Part shown: one piece after another, positions 18,250 through 25,159 of the stretch
Layout: each line of letters starts with the position of its first letter
Position numbering within the stretch: the stretch's first letter is position 1
NCBI GenBank assembly: GCA_023417985.1
Contig: JAEZDV010000276.1
Location: forward strand, 1 to 45,111
Length of the DNA: 45,111 bases
Reading direction: 5' to 3'
From: Actinomycetes bacterium
GTDB taxonomy: Bacteria; Actinomycetota; Actinomycetes; Mycobacteriales; Mycobacteriaceae
Notes under the pieces: model-generated
Databases searched by the model: none
What the model was told of the DNA's origin: nothing
What the model saw: the letters and a program-made list of their open reading frames with translations, nothing else
Position numbers and translations under genes: made by a program

Positions 18250-19506
18250 TTAAGGCACCGTCGTTGTGGTGTTCGTCCGGTTGTTCGCTTTATCCAATGT
18301 GTAGCTCGTTACTGCCCCATTGGCGTAAGTGACCTTGCGCAGCCTCCCGAGCGCGTCGTATTCGTACCGCTCCGTCCATGCGGCGGTCTCGCTGTTCCAC
18401 GCGATCAAACTGGTCCCTGCACCGCTGGTGGCCTGTAGATAGACGCCCGCGCCGCCAGCGCCATCGAAGTCGGCGGAATACATGTGGTATTGATCTGCGG
18501 TAGCCGCGAGCAACATGGGATCGGAAAGCACGTTCCCGCTCGTGACTTGTCCGCCACTGGAAACGACGAATTGCGCATTGGTCATGCCTGCCCGGCGGCC
18601 CTGCAGGATGATGTCTGCGCGACCATCGCCATTGAAGTCACCAATGATGGCTTCGTAGTTGGCGGCCGACCAGTCGACGTCCTGATACTTGCGGTCCCAG
18701 ATTTGCAACGCTGGCGTGTAGAAGATTTCTCCATTGCCATTTGCGGCCTTTGCGTTTGCGATCCCGAATCTTCCCGGTGGATAGACAGGGATGGGAAATG
18801 GCACTTCGTAGTCGATAATCGTGATATCAGGCTTCGCTTGAACGAAAAGGTCGTCTTTTCCATCGCCATTGAAGTCACCGGAATGAACGATTGCATTCGA
18901 TACCGCCCACTTGAAACCGAGGTGGACATTACCCCAGGTCTGTTGGGCACTACTGAAGCCACCAGCAGCGCCCGCCAGGAAGATTGCATTCAGTGCGCTT
19001 GGAGTCATCGCCTGCAAGAACAAATCCGTCCTAGAGTCTCCGTTAAAATCACCTGCCAGGATCCGATGTGCGTCGGCAGACCAGACATGCCCATCGTGGT
19101 TAAAGGCGAGTGTCTGACTGATACCGGTGAACTGCCCGATCGCATTTGCCAACAGAAGGTAGTGATCTCCAGGAGTCTGGCGCTGAAGGAAGACATCGGA
19201 TCGACCATCCCCGTTGAAGTCCCCGAGGATGGGCTTGTAGATTGAGCTGTGCCAGGCAATACCCAGGAAGTTGCTCGCCCAAGTCTGAGCCAAGATGTAA
19301 GGCCCCGCATTGTTCGAAAGTGCTATACCGCTGTTGGCGCTCGCACTTTTGGCAACATACAAGAGGTCTGTCTTTCCATCGGCGTTGAAGTCGCCGAATG
19401 CGATCTGGTGGGTCTCATCACTCCAGGGAAGCTGCGCATGCGCGACGCCCGCGCTGGCAAGCAATACGGCCCCGAGCAATCGCCTCTTTGCGTTCTTGCA
19501 CATCAT
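18250..19506 (-). CDS. Secreted FG-GAP (VCBS-like) repeat protein ending in a YD repeat
   Basis: The 418-residue protein starts with a signal peptide (VAHA-QLPW). It carries six calcium-loop repeats of an FG-GAP beta-propeller: GDFNADGKTDL, GDFNGDGRSDV, GDFNGDSRTDL, GDFNGDGKDDL, GDFNGDGRADI and a decayed ADFDGAGGAGV. The last 35 residues switch to an RHS/YD unit, YEYDALGRLRKVTYANG, then stop at TTTTVP. This hybrid end suggests it was once joined to, or recombined from, the RHS protein encoded 14 nt downstream. It may act as an N-terminal propeller partner of that protein. Such propellers usually bind ligands or adhere to surfaces. The start has MM; either ATG (19506 or 19503) is possible. Confidence 0.88.
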   Translation of the reverse strand: MMCKNAKRRLLGAVLLASAGVAHAQLPWSDETHQIAFGDFNADGKTDLLYVAKSASANSGIALSNNAGPYILAQTWASNFLGIAWHSSIYKPILGDFNGDGRSDVFLQRQTPGDHYLLLANAIGQFTGISQTLAFNHDGHVWSADAHRILAGDFNGDSRTDLFLQAMTPSALNAIFLAGAAGGFSSAQQTWGNVHLGFKWAVSNAIVHSGDFNGDGKDDLFVQAKPDITIIDYEVPFPIPVYPPGRFGIANAKAANGNGEIFYTPALQIWDRKYQDVDWSAANYEAIIGDFNGDGRADIILQGRRAGMTNAQFVVSSGGQVTSGNVLSDPMLLAATADQYHMYSADFDGAGGAGVYLQATSGAGTSLIAWNSETAAWTERYEYDALGRLRKVTYANGAVTSYTLDKANNRTNTTTTVP

Positions 19507-19519
19507 TCTCTAGCCCTCT

Positions 19520-20425
19520 TCAGGTGCCCGGTGGTGTTGCCGGCGATTCATAGGAATTCACAAGCGCATGCGGGTTCGCGAGCTGCGACCCATCGAGCGA
19601 AATCGACATCATCGTTCCTTCGCGCTCGATGCCGATGATGATGGGCGTGCCTGTGGACACCGCGTCGTCGATCCTCTGCCATGCGGTGTCGGGGGATTCG
19701 ACGCGCTTCCCTTCGATGCTGCGCACGATGTCGCCGGTTTGCAGGCCCAACAGCGCGAGATTGCTGCGGTTCGTGCCAGCGATGATTCTCAAACCGGCAA
19801 AGGCGTCGCGCTCGAAGTAAGGCTCGGCGCGCATGACCTCGGAAAGATCCTCGCGAGTAGTCGAGACGCGCTCGAGCGGGCGATTCACGGCTTCTTCACC
19901 GCCAACGCTCAGTACTTCGGAGTTGACGCCAATGTGCTGAAGACGCTTGCTTACTCGGGCGGATTTGCCAGCCACAAACAGCAATGACTGCTTGCCGTCG
20001 CGCGCGAGAACGACGAAGTCCGGATGAACTTCTTTCAGGATTGCTCCGTTGGAGAGCCTCGCGCCTGCCGCGTAGGTCTGCGGATTGCGCGGATCCGTTC
20101 CGAGACGTGCCACTCCGGTAAGAGGGGTCTTTCCGGGCTTGGTGGCCACCAGAACAAGCCGCAGCTGCTCGATCGAGGTTGAAGCGTTCGTGCCCAGAAT
20201 GGAGATTTCTGGATCGGGGGGCGCATTTGGTGTTGCTGGCAGCGCCCTCTCAGGACTCGCATTCACCGAGCTCGGCATTTCGGCTGAACGCGTGTCTTCG
20301 GGCTCCCGAAGGGCCATCAGCAGTCCGCCAAAAACACCCGACGACGCAATGAGAGTCGCCAGCACAGACCGATGTCTGCGCAGCCATGGCTTCACTTGCG
20401 CGTGCGTCGTCGCGGCGCCTTCCAT
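19520..20425 (-). CDS. GspC-like inner-membrane protein with PDZ domain
   Basis: The 301-residue protein has a short cytoplasmic N-terminus and one transmembrane helix (VLATLIASSGVFGGLLMAL, about residues 21-39). A proline-rich linker precedes a GspC homology region at about 88-150 (LVLVATKPGKTPLTGVARLG), which in type II secretion contacts the secretin. The C-terminal PDZ domain covers about 195-285 (GLQTGDIVRSIEGKRVESPD). GspC selects substrates for type II secretion. No other gsp gene is in the window. Its place as first gene of the FG-GAP/RHS operon, 13 nt upstream, suggests a dedicated adaptor for exporting those proteins (inference). The ATG is preceded by GGGAGGAA. Confidence 0.82.
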   Translation of the reverse strand: MEGAATTHAQVKPWLRRHRSVLATLIASSGVFGGLLMALREPEDTRSAEMPSSVNASPERALPATPNAPPDPEISILGTNASTSIEQLRLVLVATKPGKTPLTGVARLGTDPRNPQTYAAGARLSNGAILKEVHPDFVVLARDGKQSLLFVAGKSARVSKRLQHIGVNSEVLSVGGEEAVNRPLERVSTTREDLSEVMRAEPYFERDAFAGLRIIAGTNRSNLALLGLQTGDIVRSIEGKRVESPDTAWQRIDDAVSTGTPIIIGIEREGTMMSISLDGSQLANPHALVNSYESPATPPGT

Positions 20426-20550
20426 GCTTCTATGTTCCTCCCAAGATCCGCTCTGTCACTTGCACGCCGCGCGTGACATCAGTTAGGTGTCTTTGCTTTC
20501 CGGGTAACGACGTTGCGCGCCGAGACTAGCTCAAAGTCAACGCCAGAGAA

Positions 20551-20612
20551 TTTTTTTCACAACGCGCGCGGAGGGGTGAGAGAAAATGACGGGTCGCGAC
20601 ACATAGTCAGAT
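20551..20612 (+). promoter_or_regulatory. Conserved two-block promoter-like element, copy 1
   Basis: The gene-free gap 20426-20728 holds a run of seven T, then 14 nt, then GGGTGAGAGAAA (20574-20585), 8 nt, then TCGCGACACA (20594-20603). The same blocks with the same 8-nt spacing recur at 23118-23176. Both copies point toward a small secreted-protein gene whose ATG lies about 116-127 nt downstream. The layout of T-tract plus two fixed-spacing blocks looks like an UP element with -35 and -10 regions for an alternative sigma factor. Confidence 0.6.
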
Positions 20613-20728
20613 AGGCCTCGATGTCTTGATCGAGATAACGCGGCGGTTACTGGCTAACTCCTCACTGATTTTGAGGTTACCAATAGCTAGTGCCACGTGG
20701 TGTCTCCTACTTTTCACTAGGAGTGCTC

Positions 20729-21064
20729 ATGAACCTTCGCCGCTCCCACCTTGCCATTTGGAGTCTCTTATCCGTTTCGATTCCAGCACTTGCGCAGGGG
20801 CCAGGCTGGACCGCGATATCGACGATCGTCGAGGTCGTTGACACAATGAACGGCGGAGTAAATGTGCGACTTTCCCCGAATCTCTCCGGGTGCACCTCAC
20901 AAAGCGGGTATGGAGGTTCGTACGCATCGCTCTACCCCACTCACCCTGGCATCAGCCGAATCAAGGCTTCGCTGCTGACGGCTTATGCCACCGGATCGCA
21001 GATCTCGCTTTACTTGAATGACGACACTTGCACGATCGCTGAAGTGCGTCTTGGAACCTTTTGA
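20729..21064 (+). CDS. Small secreted protein, array member 1
   Basis: The protein has 111 residues with a signal peptide ending near ALA-Q and a mature part of about 88 residues. The mature part follows the pattern shared by this cluster: an opening beta segment (AISTIVEVV), a VNVRL strand followed by Cys, then ASLLTAYATGSQISLYL and a closing CTIAEVRL. The ATG at 20729 is chosen because AGGAG sits 5 nt upstream; the frame is open farther up. Its stop overlaps the next start (ATGA). It is the first gene behind promoter-like element copy 1. Function is unknown; the pattern recalls small OB-fold secreted proteins, which is unproven. Confidence 0.72.
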   Translation: MNLRRSHLAIWSLLSVSIPALAQGPGWTAISTIVEVVDTMNGGVNVRLSPNLSGCTSQSGYGGSYASLYPTHPGISRIKASLLTAYATGSQISLYLNDDTCTIAEVRLGTF

Positions 21065-21417
21065 TGCACAAACATTTACTTAGCTCAAAGCTCGCGCGCC
21101 GGATCCTGTGGGCAGCTATAGGAGTGGCAGCATCGCCGGCTGTGATGGCCCAATGCTTTGGTTACTACTGCTCTGGCGTGATTCAAAGCATGACGATCAC
21201 CAGCGACGTCGTGTACGTCAGACTTTTTGGAGACCTTGCCGGCCTGACGAATTGCACGCCATACAGCCAAGTCTACTTAACGCTACCCAAGTCAGACCCT
21301 AACTATAGTTCGTATTATGCGACGCTCTTGGCTGCTTACATGGCAAAGGAATCAGTGACATTGCGGCCAATTGACTCGTCGCCAAACTGCACGATTTCGT
21401 ACGCCGCGGTGCCGTGA
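21064..21417 (+). CDS. Small secreted protein, array member 2
   Basis: The 117-residue protein has a signal peptide ending near VMA-Q. The mature part has cysteines in CFGYYCSG, the strand VVYVRL, LTNCTPYSQVYLTLPKSD, then YYATLLAAYMAKESVTL and a final NCTISYAAVP. Start at ATG 21064 overlaps the previous stop, indicating coupled translation with member 1. The LTNCTPY to DPNY stretch recurs in decayed form at about 22,420, so this copy was the parent or sister of a relic. Function unknown; export to the periplasm or outside is the only firm prediction. Confidence 0.72.
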   Translation: MHKHLLSSKLARRILWAAIGVAASPAVMAQCFGYYCSGVIQSMTITSDVVYVRLFGDLAGLTNCTPYSQVYLTLPKSDPNYSSYYATLLAAYMAKESVTLRPIDSSPNCTISYAAVP

Positions 21418-21493
21418 TGCTGGCTGGCATCCACGATGCAAAGCCGCACATTTCCCATTTGAGCCCACCAACGCCGTGCAAGGGTGAATTCGA

Positions 21494-21841
21494 ATGAATA
21501 AGAAGCGCTTTACACGAATTACTGTCGCGGCAGTGATCGCAGCATTTGGCACGCAGGCGAATGCAGCGGAAAGCTACTATCAAGATCTGGTCAAGACGGT
21601 GTACCCGTTCGCCAACGGAAATTTCGTTGTCACGTTTGCCAGCTCGCCCGCAGCTTGTCTGAACGGTTCAAATCCCAAGTACTTTTACGTCCAAGTTGGT
21701 GTGAATGGCGTAACAAGCGAAGGCGCCAAGGCCATGCTCGCAACCGCACTCACGGCGTTTGCAACCGGAAGGAAGCTCGGCGTGATCTTTGACGACGCTT
21801 CGTATTCGTGCGACATCAATCGAATGACCGTGAGCGAATGA
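21494..21841 (+). CDS. Small secreted protein, array member 3
   Basis: The 115-residue protein has a signal peptide ending near ANA-A. The mature part reads FVVTF, a first Cys in AACLNG, a central KYFYVQVGV strand, then MLATALTAFATGRKLGVIF and YSCDINRMTV. It keeps the two cysteines and the helix-strand end typical of the cluster but lacks the long PKSD loop. It lies 76 nt after member 2, so its own promoter is possible but none was recognised. Function unknown. Confidence 0.7.
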   Translation: MNKKRFTRITVAAVIAAFGTQANAAESYYQDLVKTVYPFANGNFVVTFASSPAACLNGSNPKYFYVQVGVNGVTSEGAKAMLATALTAFATGRKLGVIFDDASYSCDINRMTVSE

Positions 21842-21909
21842 CGCATATACAGCCTGTGCTGCAGAGCAAGTTTGGATCATCAAAGGAACCGCACGGAGTT
21901 GGAGGAATC

Positions 21910-22266
21910 ATGAACATTCGAGCACTTGTTACAGCTGCCGTCCTCATGGTGTCAGCCAATCTGGCTCTGGCTGATGTTCGGTTCACCGAGGCGCGAATCT
22001 CGCAGGTCGAGTCCTCTGACATTGGCATCATTGTGTTCCTTCAAGTTATATCAGGGGATGCGCCGCCTACCGGAAACGGCGGTACGAATGAGCCGTTGAC
22101 CAAGTCGTACTTGATGCTGGCCAACTCGAACGAGGACGCGAATGCGAGGAAGCACCTCTATGCGGCCGCGCTGGTCGCGTTGGCGCAGGGAACTGTGGTG
22201 CGATTTCGATGGGAGGATGCGGGCCCGAATCCTTCCCGCATCACCCATATTCTCGTGCGTTCCTGA
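21910..22266 (+). CDS. Small secreted protein, array member 4 (no cysteines)
   Basis: The 118-residue protein has a signal peptide ending near ALA-D. The mature part has RISQVESSDIGIIVFLQV, a glycine-rich loop, KSYLMLANSNEDANARKHLYA, then AALVALAQGTVVRFRW and a closing ITHILVRS. It shares the family layout but has no cysteine, so the usual disulfide is missing. The ATG at 21910 follows a strong GGAGGAAT site. It is the most divergent intact member. Function unknown. Confidence 0.7.
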   Translation: MNIRALVTAAVLMVSANLALADVRFTEARISQVESSDIGIIVFLQVISGDAPPTGNGGTNEPLTKSYLMLANSNEDANARKHLYAAALVALAQGTVVRFRWEDAGPNPSRITHILVRS

Positions 22267-22344
22267 AGAGAAGCGCGATTTGCGAGTAGTTTGGCCGCGC
22301 TCTAAATATCCGGCAATTGCTCAATTCAAACCCTGGAAGTTTTA

Positions 22345-22495
22345 TTGAGTATTAGAAATATACGCCCTTGCTTCTCCGCCCTGGGAAAACAATGTGTCCC
22401 GCTTGTGGGAGAAACCGCCGGGCTAACCAAATGTACGCCATACCGCCAAGCTTGCTTCGCTCTGCCAAAGTCGGATCCAAGCTACAATTCCGGAG
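22345..22495 (+). pseudogene. Relic of array member 2
   Basis: The frame reads PLVGETAGLTKCTPYRQACFALP followed by KSDPSYNS, matching LAGLTNCTPYSQVYLTLPKSDPNYSS of member 2 at protein and DNA level. It has no signal peptide and loses the match right after YNS, where the helix should start. It looks like an internal fragment left by duplication and decay. Confidence 0.55.
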
Positions 22496-22514
22496 ATACC
22501 CAACAACCGATCTG

Positions 22515-22628
22515 CTATCCGAGTGTCTTTCACTGCTTGCTGCAGTGTGCCCCACATATTCGTGGGCCGGCACTGTCACCGAAGTCAGTTTGCGAGAGGC
22601 TCATGCGACGCAAGCCTGCAAGCCATAG
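22515..22628 (+). pseudogene. Relic of the N-terminal part of another array member
   Basis: In a frame different from the relic just upstream, the text reads CLSLLAAVCPTYSWA, a signal-peptide-like end, followed by GTVTEVSLREAHATQACKP and a stop. The GTVTEVS opening resembles SGVVTEV of the 23.3-kb copy and SGTVQTVS of the 23.5-kb copy. No start codon with a binding site is present. It is best read as a broken copy fused to the relic before it. Confidence 0.4.
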
Positions 22629-22660
22629 AGTGGATCGTCATCAGGTCAGATCTCTTCCAA

Positions 22661-23002
22661 CTAACCCTCAATTTGAACGTAGTCGACTCCACAGCCTCCA
22701 TCTCTTTCGCTGTGAGCGTAAAAGCGAACCCGCGCGCCAGTAGAACGAGCAGCGAGCAAGGTGGCCGCAGCGATCTTGAATACATCCAGCCCCATGGTTT
22801 GCGGTGTAAGAATGATGGCGGGACAGGTGTTTGGGAAAGGTCGAGTCGCTTGATCCAAGTGATACACCCTCAACATCGTGCCCGTAGCCTCGCTGTACAG
22901 TCCGAAATGTGGAATGCCGGTACCCATTTCTCCCGACGCGGCAAAGACACTCGGGGGAACCGTCGCAAACCCAGCCATCAACAACGCTGCCATCTTTTTC
23001 AT
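22661..23002 (-). CDS. Small secreted protein, inverted array member 5
   Basis: This 113-residue protein is the only intact array member on the minus strand. The signal peptide MKKMAALLMAGFATVPPSVFA is followed by a mature part with MLRVYHLD, PNTCPAIILTPQ, then IAAATLLAARSTGARVRFY and GGCGVDYVQIEG. The cysteine positions and the end strand match the cluster pattern. The start ATG at 23002 has CGGAGATC upstream. The inversion within the array indicates local rearrangement. Function unknown. Confidence 0.68.
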   Translation of the reverse strand: MKKMAALLMAGFATVPPSVFAASGEMGTGIPHFGLYSEATGTMLRVYHLDQATRPFPNTCPAIILTPQTMGLDVFKIAAATLLAARSTGARVRFYAHSERDGGCGVDYVQIEG

Positions 23003-23117
23003 AGTGATCTCCGTAGCCGGAACTCAGTCCGCCTCAAAGAGCGCGACAACCGAGCAAGTCGTTTCGTTGATATACCTGCGAACTCGAGTGTATCGGCGCG
23101 CAAAGTCCCGCAGCATA

Positions 23118-23176
23118 TTTTTTCAGCGTGGACTTCAGGGTGAGAGAAATTGCCCTCTCGCGACACAGAAGTAGAT
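23118..23176 (+). promoter_or_regulatory. Conserved two-block promoter-like element, copy 2
   Basis: This lies in the gene-free gap 23003-23303. It has a T6 run, 12 nt, GGGTGAGAGAAA (23138-23149), 8 nt and TCGCGACACA (23158-23167). Both blocks are identical to copy 1 at 20551-20612, while surrounding bases differ. The ATG of the next gene is 127 nt downstream. Conservation of the blocks but not the spacer argues for a protein-binding site rather than a recent duplication. Confidence 0.6.
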
Positions 23177-23303
23177 GGACTACGAAAACTAGCGGGCTTT
23201 TCCATCATCCTGAGGTAGGCCACGGTAGCGTAGGCCCGTCACGCTGCCGGGCAGAGAGATGTTTACCGAGCGATGCGAACACTTTGCTGGTCAGGAGTGA
23301 GCA

Positions 23304-23504
23304 ATGAACTCGATCTCAAGACTTATCTCAGTGTCTCTACTTGGTCTTGCGTGTGCTCTGCCGTCGCACGCCGTATACAACGCAAACATTTCGGGCGTCG
23401 TCACTGAGGTATTGACGTATTCGGATTGCGATCAGATCTTTTTTCGACTGCAGAACCAGCCGACATCGAGTGGCTCCTGCACGGCGTCATACTTGTCGAA
23501 GTAA
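23304..23504 (+). CDS. Short secreted protein, truncated array member 6
   Basis: The 66-residue protein has a signal peptide ending near SHA-V and the family opening NISGVVTEVLTYSDCDQIFFRL, then stops after SCTASYLSK. The helix and closing strand of the family are missing, so it is either a truncated copy or a minimal variant. CAGGAG upstream of the ATG at 23304 is a good binding site. The next array member starts 16 nt after its stop, and the promoter-like copy 2 probably drives both. Confidence 0.55.
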   Translation: MNSISRLISVSLLGLACALPSHAVYNANISGVVTEVLTYSDCDQIFFRLQNQPTSSGSCTASYLSK

Positions 23505-23520
23505 GGCAGGAGGCGTACCC

Positions 23521-23883
23521 ATGAATACACGATTCATTGCACTCTTGTTCACTGCATTGTTTTTTGGGTCTGCAAGGGCGGGAGAACTTTGGTGCAGCGG
23601 CACCGTTCAGACCGTCAGTTTTCATGCCGACAACACCTACATGATTCAACTGAGCAGCATGAATACCCGCGTGTTCTTCTGCAGGCCGGACGCGACGTTC
23701 ACCGTTCCAGGAATCACGTATTCGACCGCGCCAGAGACATGCAGGGCGCATATCGCGGTGTTTCTGACAGCAAAGGAGTCGGGGAAAACGATCTCCATTC
23801 TGTTCGATGGTAATGACGTACCTGCGTCCTGCACTGGCTGGGCGAATTGGAATAGCGCGCACATTCGCCACTTCCTCTACTGA
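23521..23883 (+). CDS. Small secreted protein, array member 7
   Basis: The 120-residue protein has a signal peptide ending near ARA-G. The mature part is LWCSGTVQTVSFHADNTYMI, RVFFCRPDATFTVPG, then HIAVFLTAKESGKTISILFDG and a C-terminal CTGWANWNSAHIRHFLY. It has four cysteines. The ATG at 23521 follows GGAGG. The SGTVQTVS opening places it with members 6 and 2. It is probably cotranscribed with member 6. Function unknown. Confidence 0.72.
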   Translation: MNTRFIALLFTALFFGSARAGELWCSGTVQTVSFHADNTYMIQLSSMNTRVFFCRPDATFTVPGITYSTAPETCRAHIAVFLTAKESGKTISILFDGNDVPASCTGWANWNSAHIRHFLY

Positions 23884-23929
23884 GATTCTACCGGGTCTAC
23901 CGCCCCCACGAATTGAAGGATAGATTCAA

Positions 23930-24318
23930 ATGAAGCCCATCTCGATCCCATTGAATAAACTTGTATTCGTTTCGGTTGCCGCTTCGCTCTTCTCAACTAG
24001 TGCCTTCCGGATTGCGGTATTAGCTGTACTCGGGTTGTTTGGAGCAATTCCCGTGTACGCATGGGATGGCGTCACCCTCGGCACGATTTCCACCATCGAT
24101 GTGACGAGTGGGCACAATTACGCCTTTCGGATCCGTATGGCGGCACCGGCAACATGTGCACCGGCGGACCCGATTGGGCGTACCTCAATGAGGACGACAG
24201 CAACTACAAGACGTACGTGGCCGCTCTGCTCACCGCCAGGGCGCAGGGGACTCCAGTAACGATCTACTCAAATCTGGAGAATGGTTACTGCAAGATCGGC
24301 TACATCACGATCAATTGA
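23930..24318 (+). pseudogene. Array member 8 with a frameshift
   Basis: The first frame gives a long signal region and VYAWDGVTLGTISTIDVTSG then HNYAFRIR. The family text then continues one frame over: YGGTGNMCTGGPDWAYLNED, YKTYVAALLTARAQGTPVTIY and YCKIGYITIN. A single missing base near 24133 explains both parts. With it restored, the protein would be a full member of about 129 residues with two cysteines. It may be a recent inactivation or a sequence error; programmed shifting is not indicated by any slippery run. Confidence 0.65.
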
Positions 24319-24355
24319 CCGAGAAGAGCGGTCGCCGTGCGATCAAACGGAAAGG

Positions 24356-24373
24356 GCGCGAAAGCTTTCGCGC
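24356..24373. terminator. Perfect palindrome between convergent genes
   Basis: GCGCGAAAGCTTTCGCGC is an 18-bp perfect palindrome between the end of the secreted-protein array and the end of the FKBP gene. It could form a hairpin in either transcript, but no long U-run follows, so termination strength is uncertain. Confidence 0.4.
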
Positions 24374-24389
24374 TCTTCGGTATATAAGA

Positions 24390-24415
24390 GGGGACAGATT
24401 TGAAAATCTGTCCCC
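24390..24415. repeat. GGGGACAG palindrome, copy A
   Basis: Two 12-bp arms, GGGGACAGATTT and its exact complement, flank a 2-nt GA loop. It lies at the right edge of the lower-GC island, 28 nt past the FKBP stop. It belongs with the GGGGAC-type elements near 36.65, 37.8 and 43.4 kb and may act as a bidirectional terminator. Confidence 0.65.
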
Positions 24416-24442
24416 GGGCAGGCACCGGGCAAGAAACTAGGT

Positions 24443-25147
24443 TCAGGGACTCGGCGCCGCGGCCGGTTCCTTCACGATGTCCAGTAGTTCGACGTCGAAC
24501 ACCAGCGTCGACTTCGGCAGGATCTTCGGCGGGGAGCCGCGCTCGCCATAGGCCGTCTCCTGCGGGCAGATGACGGTGGCGGTGCCGCCGACCTTCATCG
24601 TCTGCACGGCTTCGGTCCAGCACGGGATCACGCCGTTGAGCGGGAACACCGCGGGTTCGCCGCGCTGCTTGGAGCTGTCGAACACCTTGCCGTCGATGAG
24701 GCGGCCTTCGTAGTGCACTTTGACTTCGTCGGTCGCGACCGGCGAGGCGCCGGTGCCTTCCTTCGTGTGCTTGACGAGCACGCCGCTCGGCAGCTTGGAG
24801 ACGTTCACTTCCTTCGCCGTCTTTTCGAGGTAGTCAGTCCCGGCCTTCGCGTTCTTCTCGGTGAACGCGACCATGCGCGCCTGCTGCATCGCCTGCACCT
24901 TCGGGATGTATTCCTCGGCGACGATGTCGGTCTTGGTGCCCTTGACGCCGTCCGCCAGTCCCTGCTTCACGAGCTCTAACTCCTCGGGCGTGAGATCGAA
25001 CGTCACGAGCTGCTGGCTCATGAGCTGGCCGATCGCATAGGCCGTCTTCTGCTCGTCGGTGACTGGTTTGACCTCTTTCTCCTTGGCCGAGCAGGAAGTG
25101 AGGGCTAGGGTGCAGATCAATGCCGCGATGGCGGTGAGTTTTTTCAT
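24443..25147 (-). CDS. FKBP-type peptidyl-prolyl isomerase, FkpA/Mip-like lipoprotein
   Basis: The 234-residue protein has a lipoprotein signal with lipobox LTSC near residue 19. An FKBP N-terminal dimerisation region covers about residues 32-120 (KTAYAIGQLMSQQL). The C-terminal FKBP domain covers about 130-225 with VKVHYEGRLIDGKVFDSS, GVIPCWTEAVQTMKVGG and the end DVELLDI. Such proteins assist folding in the periplasm. It is the last gene of the rlmI-lgt-thyA operon on the minus strand, 12 nt after folA. The hallmark aromatic residues of the pocket are mostly kept, with CW in place of the usual GW before the TEA segment. Confidence 0.92.
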   Translation of the reverse strand: MKKLTAIAALICTLALTSCSAKEKEVKPVTDEQKTAYAIGQLMSQQLVTFDLTPEELELVKQGLADGVKGTKTDIVAEEYIPKVQAMQQARMVAFTEKNAKAGTDYLEKTAKEVNVSKLPSGVLVKHTKEGTGASPVATDEVKVHYEGRLIDGKVFDSSKQRGEPAVFPLNGVIPCWTEAVQTMKVGGTATVICPQETAYGERGSPPKILPKSTLVFDVELLDIVKEPAAAPSP

Positions 25148-25159
25148 AGGGTCGCGAGC

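Noticed and set aside
20626..20841. Alternative small gene overlapping array member 1
   Set aside because: It is a different frame over the signal peptide of member 1 without its own binding site or recognisable features.
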